Assembly: GCA_021399435.1 (NCBI GenBank)
Contig: JAJTUP010000029.1
Span: forward strand, 1-64,000
DNA: 64,000 nt
Reading direction: 5' to 3'
Origin: Diaporthe sp. PMI_573
Lineage: Eukaryota > Ascomycota > Sordariomycetes > Diaporthales > Diaporthaceae
The notes under the pieces are model-generated. The model had not been told where the DNA came from. It worked only from the letters and a program-made list of their open reading frames with translations, and ran no database searches. This document shows, in pieces, positions 45,653 to 57,230 of this stretch (the stretch's first letter is position 1; each line of letters starts with the position of its first letter). The position numbers and the translations under genes are program-made.

Positions 45653-48600
45653 ATTGACGGTTTTTTGATGAGTAAAAGAGCACAGCTCAATGAAATCTAT
45701 TTGATCGAGTGGAAGAAGGATTGAAATATAATTAATATTTACACCGGAAGAGATTGATGCAGAGACATTTTGTGGACGCTAGGACGAGGGGAGCGCCGCC
45801 TTTTGAATAAAAAATGCGAGCTCAGTATAAAGTATGCGCAACTCATCACAAGGCTTCTCGTATATGAGGCTCGTTTCATTTCCATCCAAGTCTTTGGCAG
45901 AGGGCCCGACGGACAGCATAGTACGGATGCCGAGCAAGCGGCAGACGCGAGATGCGATTCGAGGCCGTCTTGGCTCCACCGGGCGGCGGGCGGCCGGGGT
46001 CGAAACAGAGGTGGTCTCGGGTTGCCAAGGCCCGTGACAAGCCAATTGGGATGATTTCACGAGCTGTTTGAACGTTCGGACGACCTTGACGTTTCTGGGC
46101 ATTCCATAACCACGTCCAATGGTTGAGCGAGACACTGGGTAGCGGTCGAGGCGTCGCAGACTTCAGCACACTCTCGGACGGGGAATCGGCGTACGCGTGC
46201 ATGTGTTGTCGTGGGGGGAGTGATGACCATCTCGCTCGGGTTCGAGCCGCAACCCCAACCTTGAATCAAGCTTAAACCTCCCCGCAACATCCTAGCGCTC
46301 GTTTCTGTTACTCCATCGGTAGCATCAGAGCGTCCTTTGCGCGATTGTGATTGGCTTCAGGAATGTTTTGGACCTTAGGTTAGGCTGGCGGGAGCTGCCG
46401 GATTCGCGCAGGGAGTCGGGGATTAGGATTGCACCCTTAAACAGCTATCTGAAACTCCTCGGATTTCGAGTTGCTCATCGATTCTGCAGACAACGGAGAA
46501 ACTGCCCATGAGGTCTATTTGCCTGCAGGCGTCATACAATGAGTCCCTGCATTATGCGTCATCACTGTACCTGCAGGATGCTGATCATCAATAACTCTTA
46601 AGACCCGGCCTTCCACTCCCTCGGTACTATTGCCACATTGTCGGGACACCCTACCGTTTCCGATAATAGCGGTATCCTTTGACCATCGCCCGCCGACACC
46701 TTGAAACTGGATTTCTAGAGGCCGCATCGCTGACTTCTTCGAGCTGCTCAGGGCGATACCCCCATTCCAAGTATAATTGAGAATCAGCGCTACTATACAG
46801 CGGCCCTTATATCAGGAGGCCAACAGTGGACATGCACAATCCACTCGTCGTCCAAAGAGAGATGAATGCATACCAAGACGACGGTCCCGGAACGTTCTGT
46901 CGTACGCAATGCTTATGTATAGAAGTCTTGTGATGTTTTTCATACGCACGCATTCTTTCGCCACTTAATCATAAGGGGCAGTACGACTTACTTAGGCGAC
47001 CTTTCCCTTCATGCCCACGGCCGAAGGAATCTGTCTGTATTTCGAGCCATCTGATACCAGGGATAGATCTACCTCTCAGCCAGACTTTCAAACATACATT
47101 GTAGCACATAAGCCGTGTGGGAAATTAACCTGCAGCGCAACACATTGGACCAGAGGGTGGGTCTTCGACATACCCAGGACTCCAGGGTCCCGTGGAAATG
47201 AATACACAGAGTTCAGAACGTAGGCTTTTTGGAAATACATTTCGAAATCAGCCAACACACCAGCAGAAGTAACCTTTGAGGATCTACGAACTCTCTATTG
47301 TCCAGGCTGATGGAGTTAATACAGTTAGTCAGACAGTGGTTAGTGGATGAGTCCGAATTCAACGATGCAGTGCTGCTCCTCACCGCTGGTCGTCAGGAAT
47401 GCCAAGTGTCGACGATATGCCACTGTCAACAGAACGAGTGTTCGAAGGCGGGTTGAGTATTTTCCTCGAAGACTGGGCTGACAGACTTATACACGGACTA
47501 CAAAGCAATGCAACGTAATGATGGACGACCTTGACGCATGCACCCAGCGCTCTCTTGGCTCTTGGTCTCAAAACCCAGACTGTCTGACACCGAGGCAGCT
47601 GAAAGCTTTGCCACGAGTCGTGGCCACATTTATGCGTCCAAGTCCCTAAGTGACGTGCGAGCCCAGGAGTGATCTTGGTATAGAGCGCGGCCATTTGTTT
47701 GAAGTGCAGCCCCTAACAACGTGTCCTCACCGTTGCGTCGTTGCGGAAGTATCGGGCACCCTGAGACGACCTCATTACCCTTGGCAAGAAATGCAAACAA
47801 TGCCACTGGAAAGTCTGGTCATAAATTTGCTTGATAATCAGAAACTTTATCAACTTTGCTGAGTAATCGGACTGCACGCCTTGTTATTCTTACGTGGACT
47901 CTAGGTCCTTCCCCGTAAGGACTTAGAACAGCTGGAAGGATATTCTTTATGGCTAGGCTAGCTGAAGGGAGCACGTCCATGTTTCGGTACAAACCGGACA
48001 GTTATACCGCGCTTCATGCCCTTGAAGCGCGTCCGTAAGGGGATATCAGACACAATCTTGACCTTGGCAACGTCTCAGTGCAATTGTGTTAACTTTGTAT
48101 CGAAGACTTGGTCAAGGTCCCTTGGCTTCTCGACCTTGTCAAGTTCAACCATCGTGGGCGTTTGCTAAACAGTACGCATGTTAACCGCCTCAGCCCAACC
48201 TAAAATTCGCGAAATGAACATCACTTTCACACCCAAGGACCAGTATCACCATTCAAAGCGCCATGGCATATGGTATAATCCTGGGCTCAAAGTTGAGCCC
48301 ATGACTGTGATTGGCTACGTGCTTTTGATGATGTCAGATAAAGGGTAGTCCTCTCCGCCATATGGAAATCGCAGCGACAAATATAGCCTCAGTGTGTTGG
48401 CACTTCTCTCGCTGGTATCATACTCGTTAGTATCCTCCAGCTCGTCCCTTATCCTTCAGCAGCGAATGTAGCCCGCAATCGTTTGCCCGACTATTTTGCT
48501 CCCCAACAATTGCAAATTGCAGCATCCAGGAGTATGTTGTCGTCCCAAGCACGTCAATCGAGCCCAAGGAGTCGACTTGAGCGATCTGAGACCACAATTT

Positions 48601-49161
48601 TCAGCTGCTATAAACAATCATATGTATCCATCGTGACAGCAGGTCAGGATTGGTGTTCACTCCACGGCTTGGAGCCGACAGACAAAGTACTCGTGAATAT
48701 TGGTCAAGTATGAAATTGTTGTTATTTGAATCCAACAATATTTATCATTTGCGTGGAAAAGAGAAGGACGACTAATGCCTGGAGATAAAAAGACAAGACT
48801 GAAATTTCGAAAGGCAAGACTTTGAATCGATTGAATCATGTGATCTTGTTGTGTGGTGGGTTCGCATCCATAGCGTGGTTTTCCAGGCAGCGGAGGTGGA
48901 CCCCCTTGCTGAGCAGCAGGCAGCAGACACTAGTGACCGCTGGACCCCTGCCAATAGTGGATGACGTGCCTGAAATTGGATCAGCGCTCAGGAACCTCAT
49001 CGCATATTTGAACTTCACGCTCAGCCTCCTCAGATTTTCGAAATGACCTCGTAAAACATTGAAGTCTTCGTGATATACCGACTCTGGTGCTCGTCCTCTT
49101 TTGTTGGTCATTTACCACAACCTACAATCATCGCATCATACCACAACATAGCACTGAAACT
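45653..49161. other. 3.5 kb intergenic region
   Basis: No gene can be supported. Frames are short and on both strands. A perfect nine-base-pair hairpin lies at 48008-48031 (CGCGCTTCA and its mirror around six bases). The part just before 49162 should hold the promoter of the F-box-like gene. No transposon signature is seen. Confidence 0.4.
48008..48031. repeat. Perfect 9-bp hairpin
   Basis: CGCGCTTCA at 48008-48016 is mirrored by TGAAGCGCG at 48023-48031 with a six-base loop. It is isolated and not next to a gene end. Function unknown. Confidence 0.5.
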
Positions 49162-50001
49162 ATGGCCGACCCAACACCCGTATCAGTGTCCGGAGCATCG
49201 TCTCACGCACTATCGCAGTTCTCCTTCTCGCTCTTCGTCAAACTCCCAGCCGAGCTCCAGCTTGAGATCCTATCCCACTGCCATACCAACGACCTCGTTT
49301 GCCTCTCACTCTCGTCGCATCCACTTCGCGATCTTACGCTGCCTTTGATTCCCAGCCGACCGTCGTTGTTGTCGTTTGACCAGACATTCCCCACAGGAGC
49401 TAATGAATGCTCGTGCGGGGACAGGACGATGGTGGGGGTCGCCCAATGCACTAATTCGCACCGTAAGCGGCGCCATATGTACACGTACGAACAAAAGGAT
49501 CGTCCCGGAGATACTGTCCTCATGTATCCCCCGACCTGCCCACCTTTCCAGCACAAGTGCCAAAACCATTCACCCTGTCGCACTTATACCGCCGATCACC
49601 CTGTTTGTCATCGACCCCGGTGCGCGCACTGTTCGTGCACCACTTGTCCGCTCCACGTGAGGCTGAGGGGCTGGATGGGCGATCGAAAATTCTGTCCTCG
49701 GTGCCGCAAATTCACTGTGCGGCCAAAGACTAAGAAGTACAAGGGGAGATGTGAGTGTCTTTCTTACAAACCTGCTGACTATAGCACGGGAATTTTCATT
49801 GACTCTGGGGACTTGTTAGGCTTGCACGGCCATCCTCCATCCCGCCGTGTCCCAAATAACCGCTGGACAACCAAGAAAGGCCAATCTTACGGCTACCGCT
49901 GGTGGCGCGCCTGGGGAACTACCACAGTTCAGAGCTGGGGATATCCAGAGGGTGACATGACCGCGGATATCAGCAGAAGAAGAAATACACGGGTAGTGTA
50001 G
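49162..50001 (+). CDS. F-box-like, cysteine-rich hypothetical protein (279 aa)
   Basis: Intronless. I place the start at 49162 (MADPTPVSV), because the F-box-like stretch FVKLPAELQLEILSHCHTND (residues about 25-44) normally lies near the N-terminus; an in-frame ATG 75 bases upstream is possible. The F-box-like helix pair is followed by an unrelated Cys/His-rich region with several CxxC pairs (PRCAHCSCTTC, FCPRCRKF), which could bind zinc. The C-terminal part is rich in W, Y and R (YGYRWWRAWG). Fungal proteins with this build are numerous and lineage-specific; they may recruit SCF ubiquitin ligase. No link to the metabolite genes is evident. Confidence 0.68.
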   Translation: MADPTPVSVSGASSHALSQFSFSLFVKLPAELQLEILSHCHTNDLVCLSLSSHPLRDLTLPLIPSRPSLLSFDQTFPTGANECSCGDRTMVGVAQCTNSHRKRRHMYTYEQKDRPGDTVLMYPPTCPPFQHKCQNHSPCRTYTADHPVCHRPRCAHCSCTTCPLHVRLRGWMGDRKFCPRCRKFTVRPKTKKYKGRCECLSYKPADYSTGIFIDSGDLLGLHGHPPSRRVPNNRWTTKKGQSYGYRWWRAWGTTTVQSWGYPEGDMTADISRRRNTRVV

Positions 50002-50279
50002 CGAGATGCTAAGTACAGTATGCGGTGGAACATAGGGGCCTGGTTTTGATACGCGATCCGACCTTTTAAACAGCAGATATGGGGCAGCGTAAAACAGCAG
50101 TGCCGATCGAATGGCACATTTTCATAGTCTCATGAATCTCCTCAGACTTAAGGACGTAACCACGACCAAAGACTCGTCGAGTTCAACCTATTGAAGCTAA
50201 AAATTGACATAGCCGGGTTGCACAAATGTAATCCCTAGTACTACTTTGAGACACATTTACAAACCGGTGAAGCTTTTCC

Positions 50280-50891
50280 CTAAAAGGCCTTGCGTACCCG
50301 AGATACTGTTCTCGAAATCTCTGTTATTTTGTCACACTCGAGCGTTTCCGAGCTTGAGAAGCGTCTGTTGGCTTTAAAAGTGTGGAGAAGCCCACAGGCC
50401 TCGGCCTGCTGCTGCGTACCGTCGTTGGTGCTAGGATGCTCGTTCCCAGCACAAACAGCCCTTGAAATACCCACTTCGAGGGGCGGATCCCTGAGCTCGA
50501 CGGATGTGATGTCCGGGACCGAACTGCTTTCAGTAGAGACTGAAAGATTCCAATCCGTGGTGTGGTCCAGAACAGGATCCGAAGGTATCGAATGCGCGGA
50601 CATTGATAATGCGGACGACGAAGTGACATGATGCCGGAAGTTTAGGCTGGGTAGCTTTAAGAGACTGCAAAAAGTAAACCGGGCCTTCGCCCGGATCCAG
50701 GAATGAGACCTCTTCAAAATCTTATCAATTATTGGCCATTTGTCCTGAGATATCACAAGATCGGGAATGATGGTTGCTCTCGACTTTTCGGCCCCGGGTT
50801 GATATTTAGTGTGGCATCTCAACTGCCCTGCCGGAAGATCTCCGGTGGTCACAGGAGCAATGCCAACCAGGCAGTTAGTATTAGTGGGAGA
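50280..50891 (-). CDS. Hypothetical ORF, unrecognised
   Basis: A minus-strand frame of about 204 codons has no ATG at its beginning (first usable codon GTG near 50891). It may be the last exon of a gene whose earlier exon is the adjacent frame up to 51099, with GAAAACAG as a possible acceptor. It contains one orderly stretch (KWPIIDKILKRSHSWIRAKARF) and a C-terminal part rich in S, T and E. No domain is recognised, and it may be a chance frame. Confidence 0.22.
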   Translation of the reverse strand, partial: SPTNTNCLVGIAPVTTGDLPAGQLRCHTKYQPGAEKSRATIIPDLVISQDKWPIIDKILKRSHSWIRAKARFTFCSLLKLPSLNFRHHVTSSSALSMSAHSIPSDPVLDHTTDWNLSVSTESSSVPDITSVELRDPPLEVGISRAVCAGNEHPSTNDGTQQQAEACGLLHTFKANRRFSSSETLECDKITEISRTVSRVRKAF

Positions 50892-50894
50892 CAC

Positions 50895-51416
50895 CGACGG
50901 CTGTTTTCACAACTTGAAGGCAGTCTCGCTGCGGGCTGGATGCAGGATGCCGAGGCGGGAGAAATGCAACGTTTTGCCCTTGTTCTTCAGGGATATTTCC
51001 CGGAAACCTTGTAGTTTCCATGGCGGTTCTCAGGTGGGAGGAAAGGAAACTGGATAATGTGAGATATGATGGAAACAATGGCCCTGCACCGCCGTACACC
51101 GTTCCTAGGCTAGAATGAGAACACCATATATTAGCATGTGGGGACTCCTAGCATGCAGAACACAGTACGACTTGATCTCAATAAGTGGGTCTAAGCACTT
51201 TCTTCCCTGCGCCTGCATCTACAGGTAGCCCCAAGGGGCGGGTTCTCACCGTGGATTCGCCGCTCGTTAGGTGGCGTCCGGGGTCATTCATAAAGCCTGC
51301 CGCCCGCTTGAATCAGGAGTTTTCAGACGACGTTGTGTTTTTGCCCTTGTTCAAGCAAAGACGGGAGCTGAACTGATGAGCAACTGTCCCAGTCCCCACA
51401 CCACATAAATTCGACA
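50895..51416. other. Upstream region of the tyrosinase pseudogene
   Basis: No gene other than the possible 5' exon of the uncertain minus-strand ORF. It probably contains the former tyrosinase promoter. Confidence 0.3.
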
Positions 51417-52861
51417 ATGTCCTTTCCTCGCCTTCAATACTTAGTACTTGCTGCCGCCGCTGTAGCCGGGCTTGCGAGTGCGTCCTCTGTGAGCGCTGGA
51501 TTAGACGACACTGAATACGCGCGGCTGCAGGGACTGGGAGAAGTATCCTACGACACCGCAGTCGGAGCGTTGGCTGGCAACGGCACATGCAATGTGGACA
51601 ACGTCGTGGTCCGCCGATCCTGGTGAGTGACCGGGAAATGCTTCCTCTGACGGCCCCTTTGCACACTGTTGACAAGGATGGTACAGACACGTATATACCC
51701 GAGAGGAGCGTTTGGATTATATCAAGGCAGTAAAATGTCTCCAGTCCGCCAAGTCAATCATGCCTACGGAGCTAGGATCTGGCATTAAGACCAGATTTGA
51801 CGACTTTGTCGGTACCTATATAAATCAGACGAATAACATCCACCTCACCGGGAACTTTTTGTCATGGCACAGATACTTCATCTGGCTGTACGAGCTGGCA
51901 TTGCAGCAAGAGTGTGGGTATGAGGGTAGCTTACCGGTATGTCATTGATGCAAGCCGAGTACAACTTTCTCTTTTCTTTCCATACAAGCATTTAACAAGT
52001 ACTGTGGCCGTGAATTCTGGCTGACTCTTTGATCTATCAAGTGCTGGGACTGACCGTTGACTGCGATCACTGGACTAGAAGAGTCTGCAATCTATGACGG
52101 CAGTGAAACATCCATGTCAGGCAATGGAGAGTGCATTCCAAACAAACCTGACCTGTGGACGATGGGCGTTGCGCTACCTGCTGGCAGCGGTGGCGGATGT
52201 GTGTCTTCAGGTCCCTTCGCCAACTATAGTGTGAATCTCGGTCCCGTGGATCTCGCCTTGCCGGGAAATACATCGACAGCGAACCCCACAACGACACGGG
52301 CGTTTTGTCCTGGAACCCACGCTGCCTCAAGCGCGACTTGACAGACTACATCATCCAAAACTTCAACAGCGCAACCCAGGTGTTGGATACAATACTGCTG
52401 TGGGACACCATCTCGGACTTTCAGCTGTCACTGCAGGGCATCAACATTACTACTGGAGCGAATTATCTTGGCCCTCACGGCGGTGGTAGGTTGATCCGAA
52501 CACTTGAAAAAAGCGAAACCTTGTGAAAGAGCGCTAACCACCGAGACAACACTAAAAGGCCACTGGTCGATGGGTGGCGACCCAGGCCGCGATCTGTTCG
52601 CCTCACCAGCCTACCCAGCATTCTACCTCCACCACACGATGCTCGACCGGGTCTGGTGGATGTGGCAGATGCAGTCCCCAGCTGAGCGCATATCTGGACC
52701 CACGGCTGTCAGGGGTACCATCACCTTCTTAAAAAGTCCTCCCAGCCGGAACGCCAGTCTCGATGACTACAATGAAAAACGGGTACGCTGCTGGGCCGCC
52801 GAGGCAGATTGGAGAACTGGTCAGTACTACGGCTGGGCCTTTCTGCTACGTCTACCAGTGA
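51417..52861 (+). pseudogene. Tyrosinase (type 3 copper) pseudogene with several frame lesions
   Basis: The family is clear. There is a signal peptide (MSFPRLQYLVLAAAAVAGLASA); CuA histidines in NIHLTGNFLSWHRYF; CuB histidines in HGGGHWSMGGDPG, restored by a normal intron at about 52487-52559; and FYLHHTMLDRVWWMWQ. Functional members oxidise phenols to quinones. This copy cannot be read through. (1) The good donor at 51623 joins the only near acceptors to a stop or the wrong frame. (2) The conserved WDW region near 52051 contains an in-frame TGA and a frame change. (3) The frame shifts near 52285 between STANP and NDTGVLSWNPRC. (4) The C-terminal region (52780-52840) shifts again before the family ending GPFCYVYQ. 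Copper ligands are still visible, so decay is recent. Sequencing error could explain one lesion but hardly all. Confidence 0.82.
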
Positions 52862-53896
52862 TGCTGAAGCTATGCGCTAACGGTTCCCATTGGTACTGTA
52901 CAGGTGTTTCCTAAGACGTCACACGATGCTCGTATTCCAGCCTCTGATACGCCAATTTAAACGATAACTTTATTGTATATAATTTACGTTGCGCGTCGAC
53001 GGACAAGATAGTCTGGACTGGTCTACGAGTGTTGCGTGACTTCCCAAATTGCTTGGGTTTTGGGATCATAGAGGCAAGTTGTGCCAATGTAATCATCCCT
53101 TCGGAGTCCCGAGTGGCTTGGCCAATAACTAACCTGGGATTATCTTGAGACGGTCAAGGTTGTGAGCGACGGCAGCTGGCTCGTGCAGCCTGAGGATAGT
53201 TGCATGTGCGTGTCCAATACACAGGGCTGTGTCGACGAGTCGCAAGCGGCCGCCCGGCTTCATTAATTGTCCGCCGAAACGACAAGGAGAAGAAACATCA
53301 ACACCGATTCCTATGGACTTGTATTTATCAGGCATCTCAATGTAAGCCAGCAGATCACACGAGCAATTTCTATATCCGTCATGAAGGGTCTTGGCAGCGG
53401 TAGTCTTGGCATACTCGAGACAAGCTCAGTTAAGCATCTGAACTCGGGCTGAAACCGAGATAGGCATGGTTCCCGTTTGACCCTCCAAGACCAAGACTAT
53501 GCTTGAGTCGACGTCTTGCGAATCCCATCCCTCCCGTCCATCCTCAGGTCTAAATCAACAACCTTTGCAGGGTCCCGCGGCGAGCCCGGAGATCAGCGCG
53601 CTCACCGATGCAATGGGCAACACGGCGCTGATGGATGGCCTCTGCGTGATCCCGATTACGAAGGCGAGGACGACGCCTCGCTGCTTTTCATGCTGCTGAC
53701 TCGAGATTGGGGTTGGCAATAAAGACTCATATGGTCCCAAGCATTGCTGGTGGGTTTGTAGGTCTTGGTCTCGTCGCCTCAGCCCTCTCTTTTGACTTGA
53801 TTGATAGCGACCGAGTGCGTGTGTTGTCTGGGTATGCCCTGGAGGCCGACCAATGTTGCCGATTGATTTACTTTCGACCGCGGACGCTCATTAATC
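52862..53896. other. Intergenic region before the EXS-domain gene
   Basis: About 1 kb without a recognisable gene. Short frames on both strands carry no motif. The promoter of the EXS gene should be within the last few hundred bases. Confidence 0.4.
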
Positions 53897-55297
53897 ATGG
53901 ACTTCAACCTGGAGGTGAACGAGAACGGACTGGATTCCTTCGAGCTGATTTTTCCATTGGCATATCGCATCGCTTTTATGATCGTTTTTGGTAGGTCATT
54001 CCATCTTTCTGATGCATATCCAAATTAATCAGATCAAAACTAATTGGAATTAGCTGTTTGGTCGTGGGCTCTGATAATACACTACCTACATAGTCGACAT
54101 ATCTGCGTCTTGACTCTCCTTAATTATAACAATCCCAGTGATAAACCGCTTCACATTCTCATTTACCGGCTCGCCGGATTCCTGTCTCTGACATTCACCG
54201 TATCCCTTGGCCTCTACTGGGTAATCACCCACAAAGACCCAGAACTCACCGTTTACTTCAATTGGCTTGCCCTCATCAATCTCCTTTTACTCGGCGTTCT
54301 CCTTCTCGCACCCCCTCACAATTTCGCAACCTCATCCGGGGGTCGAGATCAACTGCTAGCTACACTTCGAAGAATAAGCTTGGGAGGCCTGGCGCAACCC
54401 CATCATGGCAAGTTCGCCGACACCCTCCTGGCCGATGCCTTCATCTCACTCGAAGTCATTATCGCCGACCTCGTCCTATACTTGGCACTCTTGTTTTCAC
54501 GGACCAGCGAGTCCCCCGATGACCCTGATTACCAGGCTGTCAGGCACATTGTCAAGCCCATCGCCATGTCAATCCCTGTGTTTATCAGATTCCGCCAGTG
54601 CTTGACCGAGTTCAGTCGCGCCGGAAACACACAGCTCTCGGAAGGCGTATGGGGTGGCTGGCACCTTCTTAATGCCGGCAAATACATCAGCTCGATTCCA
54701 TTCATCATCTTCGATATCTTGCGCAGAGAGGCTGAAGACACTCCCGCCGGGATTCCAGAGGATATCTTCTATCTGTGGCTGGGAAGTCACACTATCAACA
54801 CAATTTACAGCTACTGGTGGGATATCTCACGGGATTGGGATTTGAAGCTGCTGGTGACATGCGGTTCCAAAGGTCATGCATATGGATTGCGCAAAGATCT
54901 GCTCTTGTTTGGCCCTGTTGGCTATTACCTGGCTATTTTTATGGATCTTGTATTTCGGTGTCTCTGGATTCTGAAAATCAGTCCAGACATAGATCGGATT
55001 CTGGACAAGTCCAGCTGGGTGTTTATCCTGACCTTTCTCGAACTGGTTAGAAGAGCTATCTGGGCTTTATTCCGCATGGAGGCGGAATGGATCAGGGTCC
55101 AGAACACGGAAGCGAAGGCAACAGAGCCTGGTCTCAAGACACCAAAGGACGAGGAAGCTGGTCTTTCGGAAGCGGGTGTCAAGTCACCGAGCTATTCTGT
55201 AATGTCTATAACAGAGTCTGTACAAGGCAGTCCAAACGCGCCTCCCGCCTACAAGTCGCTGCAGGACCCGATTAGCCTTAGGCGGGCCTCCATCTGA
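53897..55297 (+). CDS. EXS-domain (ERD1/XPR1/SYG1-like) membrane protein (445 aa)
   Basis: Two exons: 53897-53990 and 54054-55297. The 63-base intron (GTAGGT...AATTAG) joins MIVF to AVWSWALIIHY in phase. This start adds a 31-residue N-terminus with the first membrane helix. About eight hydrophobic segments are visible. The EXS hallmark lies in the second half: GGWHLLNAGKYISSIPF, then LWLGSHTINTIYSYWWDISRDWDL around residues 245-275. There is no SPX domain, so it resembles Erd1-type proteins of the Golgi rather than full-length phosphate exporters. Family roles include phosphate handling and retention of Golgi enzymes. The C-terminal 65 residues are polar and Ser/Pro-rich and probably cytosolic. 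No link to the biosynthetic genes is evident. Confidence 0.85.
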
Positions 55298-55722
55298 ATA
55301 GAACAATAAAAAGAAATCAAATAAAAAAAAACAAGATTAATTGTAACTTTTTGACCAATCGCTCTGTGGTGAACATTGGTCGGTGTGGGTCCGTTTAAAG
55401 CCGAGACAAAGCACAATCGGGCATCGAGAATATACACAGCCGTGTCGATCGACATGTCTCGGATCGTAGAGCAGAGTTTGTTCAAGTGAGAGGAATGTTG
55501 AATCCTCCTGCCAAGGAGAAAGTCGATCCCTCACACCCTTCGGCACAGCTGTTCAGTGATTATTTTCTGCCAAGATTGCTATCCGCCAATCAGATGCGAT
55601 TCAGCTGTTATTTTCCATGACAAATCCGACCCGAGTCAACACGAAATCATGCGTGGCTTCGTTATCAAATAATTCCCGACAACGCCCCGAATGCAGCTCC
55701 ATGACTCTGAACTTCAAGTTCA
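55298..55722. other. Spacer, EXS gene to alpha/beta-hydrolase
   Basis: 425 bases, with an A-rich tail right after the EXS stop that looks like 3' UTR. Nothing else is seen. Confidence 0.4.
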
Positions 55723-56712
55723 ATGAACATGGCAACTCAATCTGCTCAGCTCGTGCTACCACGCCCTAGGGCGGCTCCTGAACCTCCAAGCACTCCAATC
55801 CCGGCTCCGACCGAGGCAATCTTCACAAGCACGTTCGGGAAACTGCTGCCACCAGCACAGTTTTTCACCACTCCACACGGGAAAGCCGCATACTATGACC
55901 TGCCACCGACCTCAACCACCTCGTCCAAGTCGCCAGATCGGGTTCTATTCCTCCATGGCGTGCAGACGCCCGCACTAGGCATGCTGCCTCTCGCCCGCGC
56001 TCTGCATGCGGCATTTCCGCAGGCACACTGCGTCCTGATGGACTGGTGGGGTCACGGGCTGAGCCAGACCCCCGTGGTGCCTCACGAGGGCGCCCTGTTC
56101 CACGCCCAGGTGGACGCCCTGCTTGACCACCTAGGCTGGCCGTCCGCGCACTTTGTTTCCTACTCGTTCGGCGCTGCCGAGACCGCACAGTACATCGCCG
56201 CGAGGGGGCGAGAGCGCGTGAGCAGCATAGCCCTCGTGGCTCCGGCGGGACTCCTGCGCTCCAGCGACTGGACGGACTTGCAGCGGTCGTACATCAGGGG
56301 CGGGGACGGCCTTGAAGACGACGCTCGGAGGTGGATCCTGGAGTTCCTCGAGGGTGGAGAGCTCGTTGTGCCGGGGGACTGGGAAGAGCGTGTGGCTCGG
56401 GGCGAGGTGGTGGCGGAGGCTATCAGGGAGTGGCAGATGCGCATGCACCCTGGCCACACGGCTTCTGTCGTTGGTGTCTTCAGAGACGGAGGCGTTTTTG
56501 ACAAGCATGCCGACTTCGCCAAGGCGGCTGCGACTGGGGTGGAATCGGTATTTGTGCTTGGTGGACTCGATGACCTGTGTCCACCGGGCGATTTAGATCA
56601 GGCTGGCTTCCACAATGTCCATGTGGTCCCGGGGGTTGGCCATGCAGTCGTTAGAGAGAGTGTGCCAGAAGTTGCCGATCTCATTGGTGGATTCTGGAAG
56701 CAGATAGTGTGA
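55723..56712 (+). CDS. Alpha/beta-hydrolase fold protein (329 aa)
   Basis: Intronless. The start is at 55723, or two codons later (MNM). The first about 60 residues are P/A/T-rich and precede the fold. Motifs: RVLFLHGVQTPALGM with the oxyanion HG, VLMDWWGHGLSQTP on the following strand and loop, nucleophile elbow FVSY-S148-FGA (first Gly of G-x-S-x-G replaced by Ser), LGGLDDLCPPGD with the probable acid, and VPGVGHAVV with the catalytic His. This is a general esterase/epoxide-hydrolase-like layout. About 11 kb from the SDR it is probably outside the cluster, but because the PKS lacks a release domain it cannot be excluded as a partner. High GC at third codon positions fits the neighbours. Confidence 0.8.
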   Translation: MNMATQSAQLVLPRPRAAPEPPSTPIPAPTEAIFTSTFGKLLPPAQFFTTPHGKAAYYDLPPTSTTSSKSPDRVLFLHGVQTPALGMLPLARALHAAFPQAHCVLMDWWGHGLSQTPVVPHEGALFHAQVDALLDHLGWPSAHFVSYSFGAAETAQYIAARGRERVSSIALVAPAGLLRSSDWTDLQRSYIRGGDGLEDDARRWILEFLEGGELVVPGDWEERVARGEVVAEAIREWQMRMHPGHTASVVGVFRDGGVFDKHADFAKAAATGVESVFVLGGLDDLCPPGDLDQAGFHNVHVVPGVGHAVVRESVPEVADLIGGFWKQIV

Positions 56713-57230
56713 GGCTTCAGTGCCACTGTTACTCGTGAGGTCTCTTGGTAAGACGAAGAAGAAGGCGCCGAGGGCTAGAACATAGATTATATATTATTCT
56801 GGATGGGAATAGAAATAGATTTCCGAGTGTTGTCATCAGCGAATTAAATGGCCTCGTTAATCCCTGCAAATTCCGGACTGAGCACCAGAGCAGTGATCAT
56901 GTAGAGATTGACTCTTCGGAGACGGACCTTTGGAGAGATTAAATCAACGCGTTCAGTAATGACGTTTATGGAGCCAATCCAATCACCTGTTCGTGATCCC
57001 CGCATTGTAAACATTCGTCATGTGCGCCGATGCGGGTGGTTTCGGCAACAGACTTCACAGAAGGTTGATAAACTTCAGCGAGCGATATTTTCCCGTATGA
57101 AATCAACAGGTGGCCAAGAAGACAGATATATTGGGCAGTTGCATATGTAAACATCTGTAACCATAAACTAGAAGATCCTTGGCTCTTCAAAAGGCCATCG
57201 CCCTCCATTGACGTGCCAACTCTCCAATCC
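56713..57230. other. Convergent spacer
   Basis: 518 bases between the 3' ends of the hydrolase (+) and the LITAF-like gene (-). No gene or repeat is seen. Confidence 0.4.

Noticed and set aside
46243..46265. GGTTCGAGCC stretch resembling a tRNA T-loop
   Set aside because: The flanking bases do not form a T stem, and no D arm, anticodon arm or acceptor stem can be found upstream.
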